Assembly (NCBI RefSeq): GCF_006227205.1
Contig: NZ_VCNG01000022.1
Span: forward strand, 1-64,000
Length of the DNA stretch: 64,000 nucleotides
From: Pseudomonas sp. ICMP22404
GTDB lineage: Bacteria > Pseudomonadota > Gammaproteobacteria > Pseudomonadales > Pseudomonadaceae
Direction of reading: 5' to 3'
The first letter of the stretch is position 1. The number at the start of each line of letters is the position of its first letter. Position numbers and translations under genes: made by a program. Shown one piece after another: positions 17,132 through 26,497 of this stretch. The notes below the pieces were generated by a model that saw nothing but the letters and a program-made list of their open reading frames with translations, was not told where the DNA came from and ran no database searches.

Positions 17132-18157
17132 GTGAATTCTTTCTCCGCCGCCCAGCGCAGCCGCGTGACCATGCTCGATGTCGCCGAACGCGCCGGGGTT
17201 TCCAAGGCCAGCGTCTCGCGGTTCATCGGCGAGGACCGCGCCCTGCTCTCCGAGGCCATCGCCCGGCGCATCGAGCAGGCGATCAGCGAGCTGGGCTATC
17301 GCCCCAACCAGATGGCCCGAGGCCTCAAGCGCGGCCGTACCCGCCTGATCGGCATGCTGGTGGCCGATATCCGCAACCCCTATTCAATTGCCGTGATGCA
17401 CGGTGTGGAGACCGCCTGCCGCCGCCACGGCTACAGCCTGGTGGTGTGCAACACCGACCGCGACGATGAACAGGAACGTCAGCATCTGGCCCTGTTGCGT
17501 GCCTACAACATCGAAGGGCTGATCGTGAACACCCTGGGTCATCACCGGGACGAACTGCTTGAACTGCGAAGCGAGATGCCCCTGGTGCTGGTGGATCGCA
17601 AGGTCGATCGGCTCGAAAGCGACTTGGTCGGCCTGGACAACCCCGCAGCGGTGAAGATGGCGCTCGATCATCTCGAACAGCGCGGCTACCGCGACCTGCT
17701 GCTGGTGACTGAACCGTTCGACGGCACCAGTTCACGGATCGAGCGGGTCGACAGCTTCAAGTCGGAGATCGAACGACGCCCGGCCCTGGCCGGCGCCGTG
17801 GTGGAAATCCGCGATCAACTGACGACCCGGATCAAGACCTTCCTCGCCCAGCCGGGCCCTGGCCCCAAGGCGCTGTTCTGCGCCAACGGCATTGCCGCCC
17901 TGGCCGCCACCCAAGTATTGCGCGAACTGGGCTGCCAGCTGTTCGACGACGTGGGCCTGATCGCCCTCGATGATCTGGACTGGTACCCGTTGGTGGGCAG
18001 CGGCATCACCGCCCTGGCCCAACCGACCGCGGAGATCGGCGCCCGAGCCTTCGAGTGCCTGCTCAAGCGCTTGCGCGGCGACAACGGGCCGGTGCAGACC
18101 CTGGATTTTGCGGCGCAGCTGATTGAGCGTGGGTCGACCCGGGGGTTGGATCAATGA
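17132..18157 (+). CDS. ptxS: LacI-family repressor of 2-ketogluconate utilisation (PtxS)
   Basis: A 341-residue regulator. The N-terminal LacI HTH and hinge (about 12-67) read VTMLDVAERAGVSKASVSRFIGE...LGYRPNQMARGLKRG, followed by a periplasmic-binding-like effector domain (about 70-335). Assignment as PtxS comes from context: it precedes kguE-K-T-D, and the same 14-bp palindrome stands before ptxS and before kguE. PtxS is known to release DNA on binding 2-ketogluconate. Transcription is from its own promoter; a REPIN separates it from kguE. Confidence 0.93.
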   Translation: MNSFSAAQRSRVTMLDVAERAGVSKASVSRFIGEDRALLSEAIARRIEQAISELGYRPNQMARGLKRGRTRLIGMLVADIRNPYSIAVMHGVETACRRHGYSLVVCNTDRDDEQERQHLALLRAYNIEGLIVNTLGHHRDELLELRSEMPLVLVDRKVDRLESDLVGLDNPAAVKMALDHLEQRGYRDLLLVTEPFDGTSSRIERVDSFKSEIERRPALAGAVVEIRDQLTTRIKTFLAQPGPGPKALFCANGIAALAATQVLRELGCQLFDDVGLIALDDLDWYPLVGSGITALAQPTAEIGARAFECLLKRLRGDNGPVQTLDFAAQLIERGSTRGLDQ

Positions 18158-18189
18158 TGGCCTGCTCACGAAGGGCCCCCCAAGCCTTT

Positions 18190-18335
18190 AATGCCAGTCA
18201 GTTAAGCCCGTGGGAGCAAAGCTTGCTCGCGATAGCGGTAAGTCAGTCAGCAATAATGTTGACCGGCCTGCCACTATCGCCAGCAAGCTTTGCTCCCACA
18301 GATTCTGCACCGTTTGATCCTTAACTGACTGCATT
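18190..18335. repeat. Compound element: REPIN inside AATGCCAGTCAGTTAAG inverted repeats
   Basis: The left end AATGCCAGTCAGTTAAG (18190-18206) is followed by a REPIN (18209-18301) and the right end TGCACCGTTTGATCCTTAAC...GACTGCATT (about 18306-18335). The right end is the inverted form of the left arm seen at 371-400 and 22620-22653. The whole is a palindromic element of about 146 bp between ptxS and kguE. Confidence 0.8.
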
Positions 18336-18367
18336 GCCCCAAGCGCTCCCCTTTTTTTGAACAAAAC

Positions 18368-18381
18368 TGAAACCGGTTTCA
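18368..18381. promoter_or_regulatory. PtxS operator of the kgu operon
   Basis: TGAAACCGGTTTCA, identical to the site before ptxS. It ends 13 bp before the kguE ATG and abuts the ribosome binding site AGAGGTG, so bound repressor would lie at or after the transcription start. Confidence 0.93.
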
Positions 18382-18394
18382 GAGGTGTAGAACA

Positions 18395-19177
18395 ATGAAT
18401 AAACCACCCGTTTCCATCAGCCTGTCCAGCTACGGCGCCGACTTGGTGCGGCAGCAAGGTCAAGGCCGTTTCACCCTGCTATTGGCTGCCGCCGGCGCCT
18501 CGCGGATCGAATGGCGCGAAGAACTGCTTACCCACGAGCAGCCCGCCGAGCTGGCGGCCAGCGCCCAGGCCCAAGGCCTGCAAAGTATTTTTTCATCGCC
18601 CCTCGAACTGTGGCTTGCCGACTGCGTCCAGCCCAATCCCGCCCTGTCGCTGGCCTTGCAGCGTGCCGAGGCGTTCGGTTCGAAATGGCTGAAAGTCTCG
18701 CTCGGGCATTTCACCGCGTCCCATGACCTGGCCGTCCTGGCGAACATGCTCGCCGTCAGCCCGGTGCAGTTGCTGGTAGAGAACGACCAGACGTTGCAGG
18801 GCGGCCGGATCGAACCCTTCCAACGGTTCTTCGCCGCCACTGAGCGACAAGAGTTGCCCATTGGCATGACCTTCGACATTGGCAACTGGCAGTGGCAGGA
18901 CCAATCGGCGACCCAAGCGGCCCGGCAGCTCGGACGCCATGTGAGGTATGTGCATTGCAAGGCTGTGGCCCGTCGCGACGACGGCAAACTGATTGCGGTG
19001 CCGCCGGCGCAGGCTGATCTGCATCTGTGGGAACAGCTGTTCAAGCAGATGCCCGCCGGCGTGATGCGCGCCGCCGAGTACCCGCTCCAAGGCGATGACC
19101 TGCTGCAATTGACCACTGAACACGTCACCATTCTTGCAGGCCTCGGGCAGGCACACCGGGAGCCCGCCCATGTCTGA
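18395..19177 (+). CDS. kguE: 2-ketogluconate operon epimerase/isomerase-like protein (KguE)
   Basis: A 260-residue TIM-barrel protein of the sugar phosphate isomerase/epimerase (AP endonuclease 2-like) family. Probable metal ligands sit in LLVENDQ, MTFDIGNW, YVHCKAV and RAAEYPLQ at the expected barrel positions. It is the first gene of the kguE-K-T-D operon; its exact step is not well defined, though the gene is part of the inducible 2-ketogluconate locus. Ribosome binding site AGAGGTG. It overlaps kguK by 8 bp. Confidence 0.9.
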   Translation: MNKPPVSISLSSYGADLVRQQGQGRFTLLLAAAGASRIEWREELLTHEQPAELAASAQAQGLQSIFSSPLELWLADCVQPNPALSLALQRAEAFGSKWLKVSLGHFTASHDLAVLANMLAVSPVQLLVENDQTLQGGRIEPFQRFFAATERQELPIGMTFDIGNWQWQDQSATQAARQLGRHVRYVHCKAVARRDDGKLIAVPPAQADLHLWEQLFKQMPAGVMRAAEYPLQGDDLLQLTTEHVTILAGLGQAHREPAHV

Positions 19178-20150
19178 ATTCGATATCTTGTCGTTCGGCG
19201 AAACCATGGCGATGCTGGTGGCCGACAGCTGCGGCGACCTGGCCAACGTCAACCATTTCAGCAAGCGTATCGCCGGGGCCGACAGCAATGTCGCCATCGG
19301 CCTGGCACGGCTGGGCTTCAACGTGGCGTGGCTGAGCCGGGTCGGCGCCGACTCCCTGGGACGCTTTGTCGTGCAGACGCTGGAGCAGGAAGGCCTGGAT
19401 TGTCGTCACGTGGCGGTCGATCCAACGCACCCTACCGGGTTCCAGTTCAAATCCCGTAACGACGATGGCAGCGACCCGCAGGTGGAATATTTCCGCCGCG
19501 GCTCGGCGGCCAGCCACTTGTCGATCGACGCCATCGCTCCGGCGCTGCTGGGCGCCCGACACCTGCATGCCACCGGGATTGTGCCAGCGCTGTCGGTGAC
19601 GGCCCGCGAGATGTCCTTTGAGTTGATGACCCGCATGCGCGAGGCCGGCCGCAGCCTGTCCTTCGACCCCAACCTGCGACCCAGCCTGTGGTCCAGCGAG
19701 TCGTTGATGATCCGCGAAGTCAATCGCCTCGCCGCCCTCGCCCACTGGGTCTTGCCCGGGCTCGGGGAAGGCCGGTTGCTGACCGGTTTCGACGACCCGG
19801 CCGACATCGCCGCCTTCTACCTGGACCAAGGCGCCAACGCCGTGGTGATCAAGCTCGGCGCACAAGGCGCCTATTACCGCACGCCGCAGGCCCAGGGCTT
19901 CGTGGCTGGCGTGCCAGTGGCCCGGGTGGTGGACACGGTAGGCGCCGGGGACGGGTTCGCCGTCGGCCTGATCAGCGCGCTGCTGGAACACCGCGATATC
20001 ACCGAGGCCGTACAGCGCGCCAACTGGATTGGCAGTCGCGCGGTGCAGAACCGAGGAGACATGGAGGGGTTGCCGACCCGAACCGAGTTATCGGCCGAAT
20101 TTGAGGGCGCCATTCGCGAGCAGGCTCGCTCCCACATGGGTTGCCGTTAA
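19170..20150 (+). CDS. kguK: 2-ketogluconate kinase (PfkB family)
   Basis: A 326-residue sugar kinase that phosphorylates 2-ketogluconate to its 6-phosphate. PfkB marks: FDILSFGETMAML at the N-terminus, GGADSNVAIGLARLG-type substrate loop (here AGADSNVAIG) and the C-terminal signature DTVGAGDGFAVG with catalytic D261. The ATG at 19170 (GGAG upstream) overlaps the kguE stop; a longer frame from 19134 is not needed. Odd feature: the last residues (IREQARSHMG) are encoded by a REP half-site (20112-20136), so the natural C-terminus appears to have been replaced or extended by repeat DNA. Confidence 0.93.
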   Translation: MSEFDILSFGETMAMLVADSCGDLANVNHFSKRIAGADSNVAIGLARLGFNVAWLSRVGADSLGRFVVQTLEQEGLDCRHVAVDPTHPTGFQFKSRNDDGSDPQVEYFRRGSAASHLSIDAIAPALLGARHLHATGIVPALSVTAREMSFELMTRMREAGRSLSFDPNLRPSLWSSESLMIREVNRLAALAHWVLPGLGEGRLLTGFDDPADIAAFYLDQGANAVVIKLGAQGAYYRTPQAQGFVAGVPVARVVDTVGAGDGFAVGLISALLEHRDITEAVQRANWIGSRAVQNRGDMEGLPTRTELSAEFEGAIREQARSHMGCR

Positions 20151-20178
20151 ATCCGTGGGAGCGAGCCTGCTCGCGATA
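20112..20178. repeat. Two REP half-sites, one inside the 3' end of kguK
   Basis: A right half REP (TCGCGAGCAGGCTCGCTCCC at about 20114) is coding sequence for the KguK C-terminus. After the stop, a left half (GTGGGAGCGAGCCTGCTCGC at about 20155) points away. The order is inverted relative to a normal REPIN, with the tails facing outward. Confidence 0.85.
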
Positions 20179-20243
20179 AAGGCCTGAAGTACACCGCAAA
20201 TACACCTGCTGCAACAAAAACAACAAGCTCAGGAGTCAACGAC

Positions 20244-21542
20244 ATGCAAACGCTCAACCTCGCCACCCGCCGCTGGTGGTACATCATGCCCATCGTGTTC
20301 ATCACCTACAGCCTGGCCTACCTGGACCGAGCCAATTATGGATTCGCCGCAGCCTCCGGCATGGCCAAGGACTTGATGATCACCCCGGGGCTGTCGTCAC
20401 TGCTCGGCGCACTGTTTTTCCTCGGCTACTTTTTCTTCCAGGTGCCGGGAGCGATCTACGCGCAGAAGCACAGCGTGAAGAAACTGATCTTCGTCAGCCT
20501 GATCCTCTGGGGCTCGCTGGCGACGTTGACCGGCGTGGTGTCCAACGCCTACTGGCTGATCGTGATCCGTTTCATGCTCGGCGTGGTCGAAGCCGCCGTG
20601 ATGCCGGCCATGCTGGTGTACCTGTGCCACTGGTTCACCCGGGCCGAACGCTCGCGCGCCAATACCTTCCTGATCCTCGGCAACCCGGTGACCATGTTGT
20701 GGATGTCGGTGGTGTCGGGTTACCTGGTGCAGCAATTCGACTGGCGCTGGATGTTCATCATCGAAGGACTGCCGGCGGTTCTCTGGGCCTTCATCTGGTG
20801 GCGCCTGGCGGACGATCGTCCGTCCGAGGCCAAGTGGCTCAGCGCTCAGGAAAAGCAGGACCTGGAAAGCGTGCTGGCAGCCGAACAAGTCGGCATCAAG
20901 GCAGTGAAGAACTACGCCGAGGCCTTCCGCTCGCCCAAAGTCATCATCCTGGCGTTGCAGTTCTTCTGCTGGAGCATCGGGGTCTACGGGTTCGTGCTGT
21001 GGTTGCCGTCCATCCTCAAGGCCGGCCTGCAAATGAGCATGGTCGAGGCCGGGTGGCTGTCGTCGTTGCCGTACCTGGCGGCCGTCGTCGCCATGCTCGG
21101 CGTGTCCTGGGCCTCGGACAAGGCACAGAAGCGCAAGCGCTTCGTCTGGCCGCCGCTGCTGGTGGCTTCCATCGCGTTCTACGCCTCGTACCTGCTGGGG
21201 CCTGAACATTTCTGGTGGTCCTACAGCCTGCTGGTGATCGCCGGCGCCTGCATGTACGCGCCTTACGGGCCATTTTTTGCCATCGTTCCGGAAATCCTGC
21301 CGGCCAACGTCGCCGGCGGCGCCATGGCGCTGATCAACAGCATGGGCGCGCTGGGCTCCTTCGGTGGTTCGTACCTGGTGGGCTACCTCAATGGCTCCAC
21401 CGGCTCCCCGGGCATGTCCTTCCTGCTGATGAGTGGCGCGCTGCTGCTGTCAGTGGTGCTGACCCTTGCCCTCAAACCCGGCGCCAGCGACCGCGCCACC
21501 CCTCATTCCGCGACGCCGCACCCGGCGCCCGCCCATTCCTGA
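20244..21542 (+). CDS. kguT: 2-ketogluconate MFS transporter
   Basis: A 432-residue major facilitator of the anion:cation symporter type with 12 predicted helices. It opens RRWWYIMPIVFITYSLAYLDRANYGFA, the standard first helix of this subfamily, and has the inter-domain loop after helix 6 (DDRPSEAKWLSAQEKQDLE). It imports 2-ketogluconate. It lies 93 bp after kguK with its own ribosome binding site (CAGGAGT) and 15 bp before kguD. The C-terminal tail is rich in Pro, His and Ala. Confidence 0.93.
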   Translation: MQTLNLATRRWWYIMPIVFITYSLAYLDRANYGFAAASGMAKDLMITPGLSSLLGALFFLGYFFFQVPGAIYAQKHSVKKLIFVSLILWGSLATLTGVVSNAYWLIVIRFMLGVVEAAVMPAMLVYLCHWFTRAERSRANTFLILGNPVTMLWMSVVSGYLVQQFDWRWMFIIEGLPAVLWAFIWWRLADDRPSEAKWLSAQEKQDLESVLAAEQVGIKAVKNYAEAFRSPKVIILALQFFCWSIGVYGFVLWLPSILKAGLQMSMVEAGWLSSLPYLAAVVAMLGVSWASDKAQKRKRFVWPPLLVASIAFYASYLLGPEHFWWSYSLLVIAGACMYAPYGPFFAIVPEILPANVAGGAMALINSMGALGSFGGSYLVGYLNGSTGSPGMSFLLMSGALLLSVVLTLALKPGASDRATPHSATPHPAPAHS

Positions 21543-21557
21543 ATCGAGACCCCGCTC

Positions 21558-22535
21558 ATGAAAAAGCACGTGGTGTTGTACAAGGCGCTGTCGGCGTCAC
21601 TGATGGCCCGTTTGCAAGCCCAGGCCGACGTCACCCTCATCGACCGCCTGGATGCCCAGGGCCTGGCGCACCTGCGCGACGCCCTGCCCGGCGCCCATGG
21701 CCTCTTGGGCGCGAGCCTCAAGCTGGACGCTTCGCTACTGGACCTGGCGCCGAACCTGCAAGCCATCGCCAGCGTCTCGGTGGGGGTCGACAACTATGAC
21801 ATCGACTACCTGACCGAACGCCGGATCCTGCTGAGCAATACCCCGGACGTGCTGACCGAGACCACGGCCGACACCGGGTTCGCGCTGATCCTGGCGACGG
21901 CCCGCCGAGTGGTGGAACTGGCCAACCTGGTTCGCGCAGGCGGCTGGCAACAAAGCATCGGCCCCCGGCATTTCGGCACCGATGTCCACGGCAAGACCCT
22001 GGGCATCATCGGCATGGGCCGTATCGGTGAGGCCTTGGCACAGCGCGGCCACTTCGGCTTCGGTATGCCGGTGCTCTACCACAGCCACTCGCCCAAACCT
22101 GCCGTCGAGCAGCGATTCAATGCCCGCTACTGTTCGTTGGAAACGCTGTTGCGCCAAGCCGACTTCGTTTGCCTGACCCTGCCGTTGACGGCCGAGACCC
22201 AAGGCTTGATCGATGCACGAGCATTTGCGCAGATGCGCCCCGAGACCCTGTTCATCAACATCTCCCGGGGCAAGGTGGTGGACGAAGCGGCGCTGATCGA
22301 CGCCCTGCGCAACGGCCAGATCCGTGGCGCGGGACTGGACGTGTTCGAACGCGAACCCTTGGACCCGGACTCGCCGCTGCTGCACATGGACAACGTGGTG
22401 GCCACCCCGCATATGGGTTCGGCTACCCACGAGACCCGAGAAGCAATGGCGCGCTGCGCGGTGGACAACCTGCTGGCGGCATTGGCGGGAGAGCGGCCGA
22501 TGAACCTGGTGAACCGGGAAGCCTGGAAAGGTTGA
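21558..22535 (+). CDS. kguD: 2-ketogluconate-6-phosphate reductase (D-2-hydroxyacid dehydrogenase family)
   Basis: A 325-residue NAD(P)-dependent enzyme reducing 2-keto-6-phosphogluconate to 6-phosphogluconate, which enters the Entner-Doudoroff pathway. The nucleotide-binding loop is GIIGMGRIGEA (149-159). The catalytic triad is R237 (NISRGKVVDE), E266 (DVFEREP) and H285 (TPHMGSATHET). It is the last gene of the kgu operon, 15 bp after kguT. Glyoxylate/hydroxypyruvate reductases look alike; context decides. Confidence 0.93.
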   Translation: MKKHVVLYKALSASLMARLQAQADVTLIDRLDAQGLAHLRDALPGAHGLLGASLKLDASLLDLAPNLQAIASVSVGVDNYDIDYLTERRILLSNTPDVLTETTADTGFALILATARRVVELANLVRAGGWQQSIGPRHFGTDVHGKTLGIIGMGRIGEALAQRGHFGFGMPVLYHSHSPKPAVEQRFNARYCSLETLLRQADFVCLTLPLTAETQGLIDARAFAQMRPETLFINISRGKVVDEAALIDALRNGQIRGAGLDVFEREPLDPDSPLLHMDNVVATPHMGSATHETREAMARCAVDNLLAALAGERPMNLVNREAWKG

Positions 22536-22618
22536 GTCGTTTGTCACCGGCATCACGATCATCGCCAGCAGACTTGCGCCGACAGGGTTTGAGAACCACC
22601 AAAAAACGGGCCCCCTCC

Positions 22619-22775
22619 CTAATACCAGTCAGCTAAGGATCAAACGGCGCAAAACCTGTGGGAGCAAAGCTTGCTCGCGATAATGACAGATCAGTCAACA
22701 TTGCTGCTGACCGACTTACCGCAATCGCGAGCAAGCTTTGCTCCCACAGGGCTGTGGCTTAACTGACTGGCATTA
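22619..22775. repeat. Compound element: REPIN inside AATxCCAGTCAGxTAAG inverted repeats
   Basis: The left arm TAATACCAGTCAGCTAAG (ending 22637), extended by GATCAAACGGCGCAAAA, leads into a REPIN (22656-22749). The right arm CTTAACTGACTGGCATTA ends at 22775 and is the complement of the left arm with two mismatches. The element occupies a third of the 485-bp gap 22536-23020 after kguD. The rest of the gap holds the moxR promoter region. Confidence 0.82.
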
Positions 22776-22896
22776 GCCCCGTCCGCCCCTTCGCAGGCGC
22801 GAGCCAGCCCACCAAGACGCAAGACCCGCAGGCAAAGACGCGGGATGAACGGCCGTCATCTCAAGCACGCTCGCTGCCGCGATGACTACGAGCCGA

Positions 22897-22908
22897 TCAC
22901 AATTGTGA
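22897..22908. promoter_or_regulatory. Perfect palindrome upstream of the moxR operon
   Basis: TCACAATTGTGA is a perfect 12-bp palindrome about 113 bp before the moxR ATG. It lies clear of the repeat element and in promoter position. The binding factor is unknown. Confidence 0.4.
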
Positions 22909-23020
22909 ACACCCGATCAAAATCCCGTTAGTCGCCACCCCCCGCCATGCATTAAAGTAACGCCCCCAGCCCCGGCGTTATCCGAACGCCCTGGGCCACC
23001 CTTTCCAGGAACCGTCACCG

Positions 23021-23980
<960 letters not shown>

Positions 23981-23989
23981 GCATGAGTC

Positions 23990-24934
23990 ATGAATAACCC
24001 ACTCGCGCCTGCACCGGGCATCCGCGTCAGCCTTTCGGAGCTGATCGAGATGCGCCATCGCGTGCGCGAAGTGCAATTGTTCTCGACGCCGGGCCAGCGC
24101 AGCCCGCTGATCGGCCTGCACCACTCCAAGCTGCGCGGGCGCGGGGTGGACTTCGACCAGGTGCGGGTCTACCAGGCCGGCGACGACGTGCGCACCATCG
24201 ACTGGCGCGTCACTGCCCGGACCCAGGAGCCCCACACCAAACTGTTCCATGAAGAGCGGGAGCGGCCGATCTTCATCATGATCGAGCAGAGCCATCGCCT
24301 GTTCTTCGGTTCGGGGCAGGTGTTCAAGTCCGTGCTTGCCGCCCAGGCCGCCAGCCTCATCGGCTGGGCCGCGCTGGGGCATAACGACCGGGTCGGCGGG
24401 CTGGTGTTCGGCAACAATACCCATTACGAGGTCAAGCCACGGCGCAGCAAGCAGAGCCTGTTGCAACTGCTCAACCGCCTGGTGCGGGTCAATCAGTCGC
24501 TGCACACCGAAAGCGAGCCGGACCGCGATTCATTCGGTGTTGCCCTGCGCCGGGCCCGCGAGGTACTGCGCCCCGGCAGCCTGGTCATCGTGATCTGCGA
24601 CGAACGTGCGCTGTCCGACAGCGCCGAGCAGCAACTGAGCCTGCTGTCCCGTCACTGCGACCTGTTGCTGCTGCCGCTGTCGGACCCGCTGGACCACGCC
24701 CTCCCCGCTGCCGGGTTGCTGCGTTTCGCCCAGCGCGGCGCGCAGCTGGAACTCGACACGTTGAACGTCGAACTGCGCCAGGCCTATCGGGCCCAGGCCG
24801 AGGCACGCCAGGCGCGCTGGGAGTGGCTGGCGCAGAAGTTGCGAATCCTTATGCTGCCCCTCAGCACCCAGGGCGACATGGTCGAACAACTGCGCGAATA
24901 CCTGAATCCCGGCCGAACGGGGAAAAGCCGATGA
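23990..24934 (+). CDS. DUF58 protein (VWA-like) of the MoxR operon
   Basis: A 314-residue protein with the DUF58 core: LRGRGVDFDQVRVYQAGDDVRTIDWRVTART, then HTKLFHEERERPIFIMIEQSH, where the strand before E/Q corresponds to a VWA-type MIDAS region. These proteins are partners of MoxR ATPases. It starts 10 bp after the moxR stop and overlaps the next gene by ATGA. Confidence 0.92.
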   Translation: MNNPLAPAPGIRVSLSELIEMRHRVREVQLFSTPGQRSPLIGLHHSKLRGRGVDFDQVRVYQAGDDVRTIDWRVTARTQEPHTKLFHEERERPIFIMIEQSHRLFFGSGQVFKSVLAAQAASLIGWAALGHNDRVGGLVFGNNTHYEVKPRRSKQSLLQLLNRLVRVNQSLHTESEPDRDSFGVALRRAREVLRPGSLVIVICDERALSDSAEQQLSLLSRHCDLLLLPLSDPLDHALPAAGLLRFAQRGAQLELDTLNVELRQAYRAQAEARQARWEWLAQKLRILMLPLSTQGDMVEQLREYLNPGRTGKSR

Positions 24935-25425
24935 GCAGCCTCGATCAGTTGCAGCCGCTGATAGCGCCCCCTCCCGTCGGGTTCTGGCCCCCCGCGCCCG
25001 GCTGGTGGCTACTGCTTGTGTTGCTGCCGCTGCTGGGCCTGGGCCTATGGCACCTGCGCCGGTTCCTTCCCGTCAAGCGCACCACCGCCCGCACCGAGCA
25101 GCCCCTGGACCCGGTGCGCCTGGCCGCCCTGGCCGAACTGGCGCTGCTGCCCAAACCCTATGACGGCGCACCGGCCGGTGCCTGGCTGCAACAACTCAAC
25201 GGACTGCTCAAGCGCCTGTGCCGCAACCACTATCCCTACAGCCAGAGCCACACCCTCAATGGACGAAAGTGGTTGGCCTTCCTGGATAACCGCTGCCCGG
25301 CGGCCGGCCTGACCCGCTGGATGGTGTTGGTCGAAGGCGCCTACAAACCCGAATGCAAGCTGGATGACAAGGCTATCGCCGGCCTGACCCAAGCCGTTGA
25401 AATCTGGATTCGCAAGCATGTTTGA
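24931..25425 (+). CDS. DUF4381 membrane protein of the MoxR operon
   Basis: A 164-residue protein with the N-terminal pattern LIAPPPVGFWPPAPGWWLLLVLLPLLGLGLW, a short proline-rich segment and one membrane helix (about 24-42), then a cytoplasmic helical domain. This layout is typical of DUF4381. The ATG at 24931 overlaps the DUF58 stop; a longer upstream frame is a shadow. Its role is unknown, but it is a constant member of these operons. Confidence 0.88.
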   Translation: MSSLDQLQPLIAPPPVGFWPPAPGWWLLLVLLPLLGLGLWHLRRFLPVKRTTARTEQPLDPVRLAALAELALLPKPYDGAPAGAWLQQLNGLLKRLCRNHYPYSQSHTLNGRKWLAFLDNRCPAAGLTRWMVLVEGAYKPECKLDDKAIAGLTQAVEIWIRKHV

Positions 25426-26497
25426 GTTCGCCTGGCCGTGGATTTTTGCCCTGTTGCCGCTGCCCTGGCTGATGCGCCTGGTGCTGCCGGCGGCCGACAG
25501 CGGCGAGTCGATGCTCAAGGTCAGCTTCCTCGAAGACCTGGAAGGCCTCGTCGGACGTCGGGCCCGGACCAGTTTGCCGAGCTGGCGTCAGCAGGCGCCC
25601 TTCATCCTGCTCTGGCTGCTGTTGCTGATTGCCGCCGCTCGCCCGCAATGGCTGGGAGAGCCGCTGCCGATTGCCGCCAGCGGCCGTGACCTGCTGGTGG
25701 CGGTGGATGTCTCGGGTTCCATGGACTTCCCCGACATGCAGTGGAAGGACGAAGAAGTCAGCCGCCTGACGCTGGTCCAGCACATGCTCGGGGATTTTCT
25801 CGAAAGCCGCGAAGGCGACCGGGTCGGCCTGATCCTGTTCGGCAGCCAGGCCTATCTGCAGGCCCCGCTGACGTTCGACCGCCACACGGTACGGCGCTGG
25901 CTCGACGAAGCGCGCATCGGCATCGCCGGCAAGAACACCGCCATCGGCGACGCCATTGGCCTGGCCCTCAAACGCCTGCGCCAGCGCCCGGCCCACAGCC
26001 GCGTGCTGATCCTGGTCACCGATGGCGCCAACAACGGTGGCGAGATCGACCCGCTGACCGCCGCCCGGCTGGCCGCCGATGAAGGCGTGAAAATTTATCC
26101 CATCGGCATCGGTGCCGATCCGGAGCAAAGCGGCACCGCGGGTTTTCTCGGCGTCAATCCGAGCCTGGACCTCGACGAGCCGACACTCAAGGACATCGCC
26201 CACGCCACTGGCGGCCGCTACTTTCGCGCCCAGGACGGAGAGCAACTGTTGGCGATCAAGAACACCCTCGATCAACTCGAACCGGTGACCCAGCAACCGA
26301 CCCAGGCCCGTCCCGCCCAGGCGCTCTATCAGTGGCCGCTGGCCGTTGCGCTGTTGTTGAGCGTGTTGCTGGTGGCCCGGGAACGCTGGCCGGACAACCC
26401 GTTGCAACGCCTGTTCAACCAGCCGCTGTTCCAACCGGCCCACCACGCCGAATGGCGCCAACGCCTCAAGCGCCTGCGTTTGCGGAGGCGCCGATGA
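25418..26497 (+). CDS. VWA-domain membrane protein, BatA-like
   Basis: A 359-residue protein: N-terminal membrane segments (about 5-22 and 60-74), then a von Willebrand A domain with a full MIDAS motif DVSGS (97-101), GKNTAIGDAIGLAL and LVTDGANNGG. A final helix lies near 310-330 and the tail is very basic. The ATG at 25418 overlaps the preceding stop by 8 bp. It is expected to bind a divalent metal ligand at the membrane and to work with MoxR. Confidence 0.92.
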   Translation: MFEFAWPWIFALLPLPWLMRLVLPAADSGESMLKVSFLEDLEGLVGRRARTSLPSWRQQAPFILLWLLLLIAAARPQWLGEPLPIAASGRDLLVAVDVSGSMDFPDMQWKDEEVSRLTLVQHMLGDFLESREGDRVGLILFGSQAYLQAPLTFDRHTVRRWLDEARIGIAGKNTAIGDAIGLALKRLRQRPAHSRVLILVTDGANNGGEIDPLTAARLAADEGVKIYPIGIGADPEQSGTAGFLGVNPSLDLDEPTLKDIAHATGGRYFRAQDGEQLLAIKNTLDQLEPVTQQPTQARPAQALYQWPLAVALLLSVLLVARERWPDNPLQRLFNQPLFQPAHHAEWRQRLKRLRLRRRR

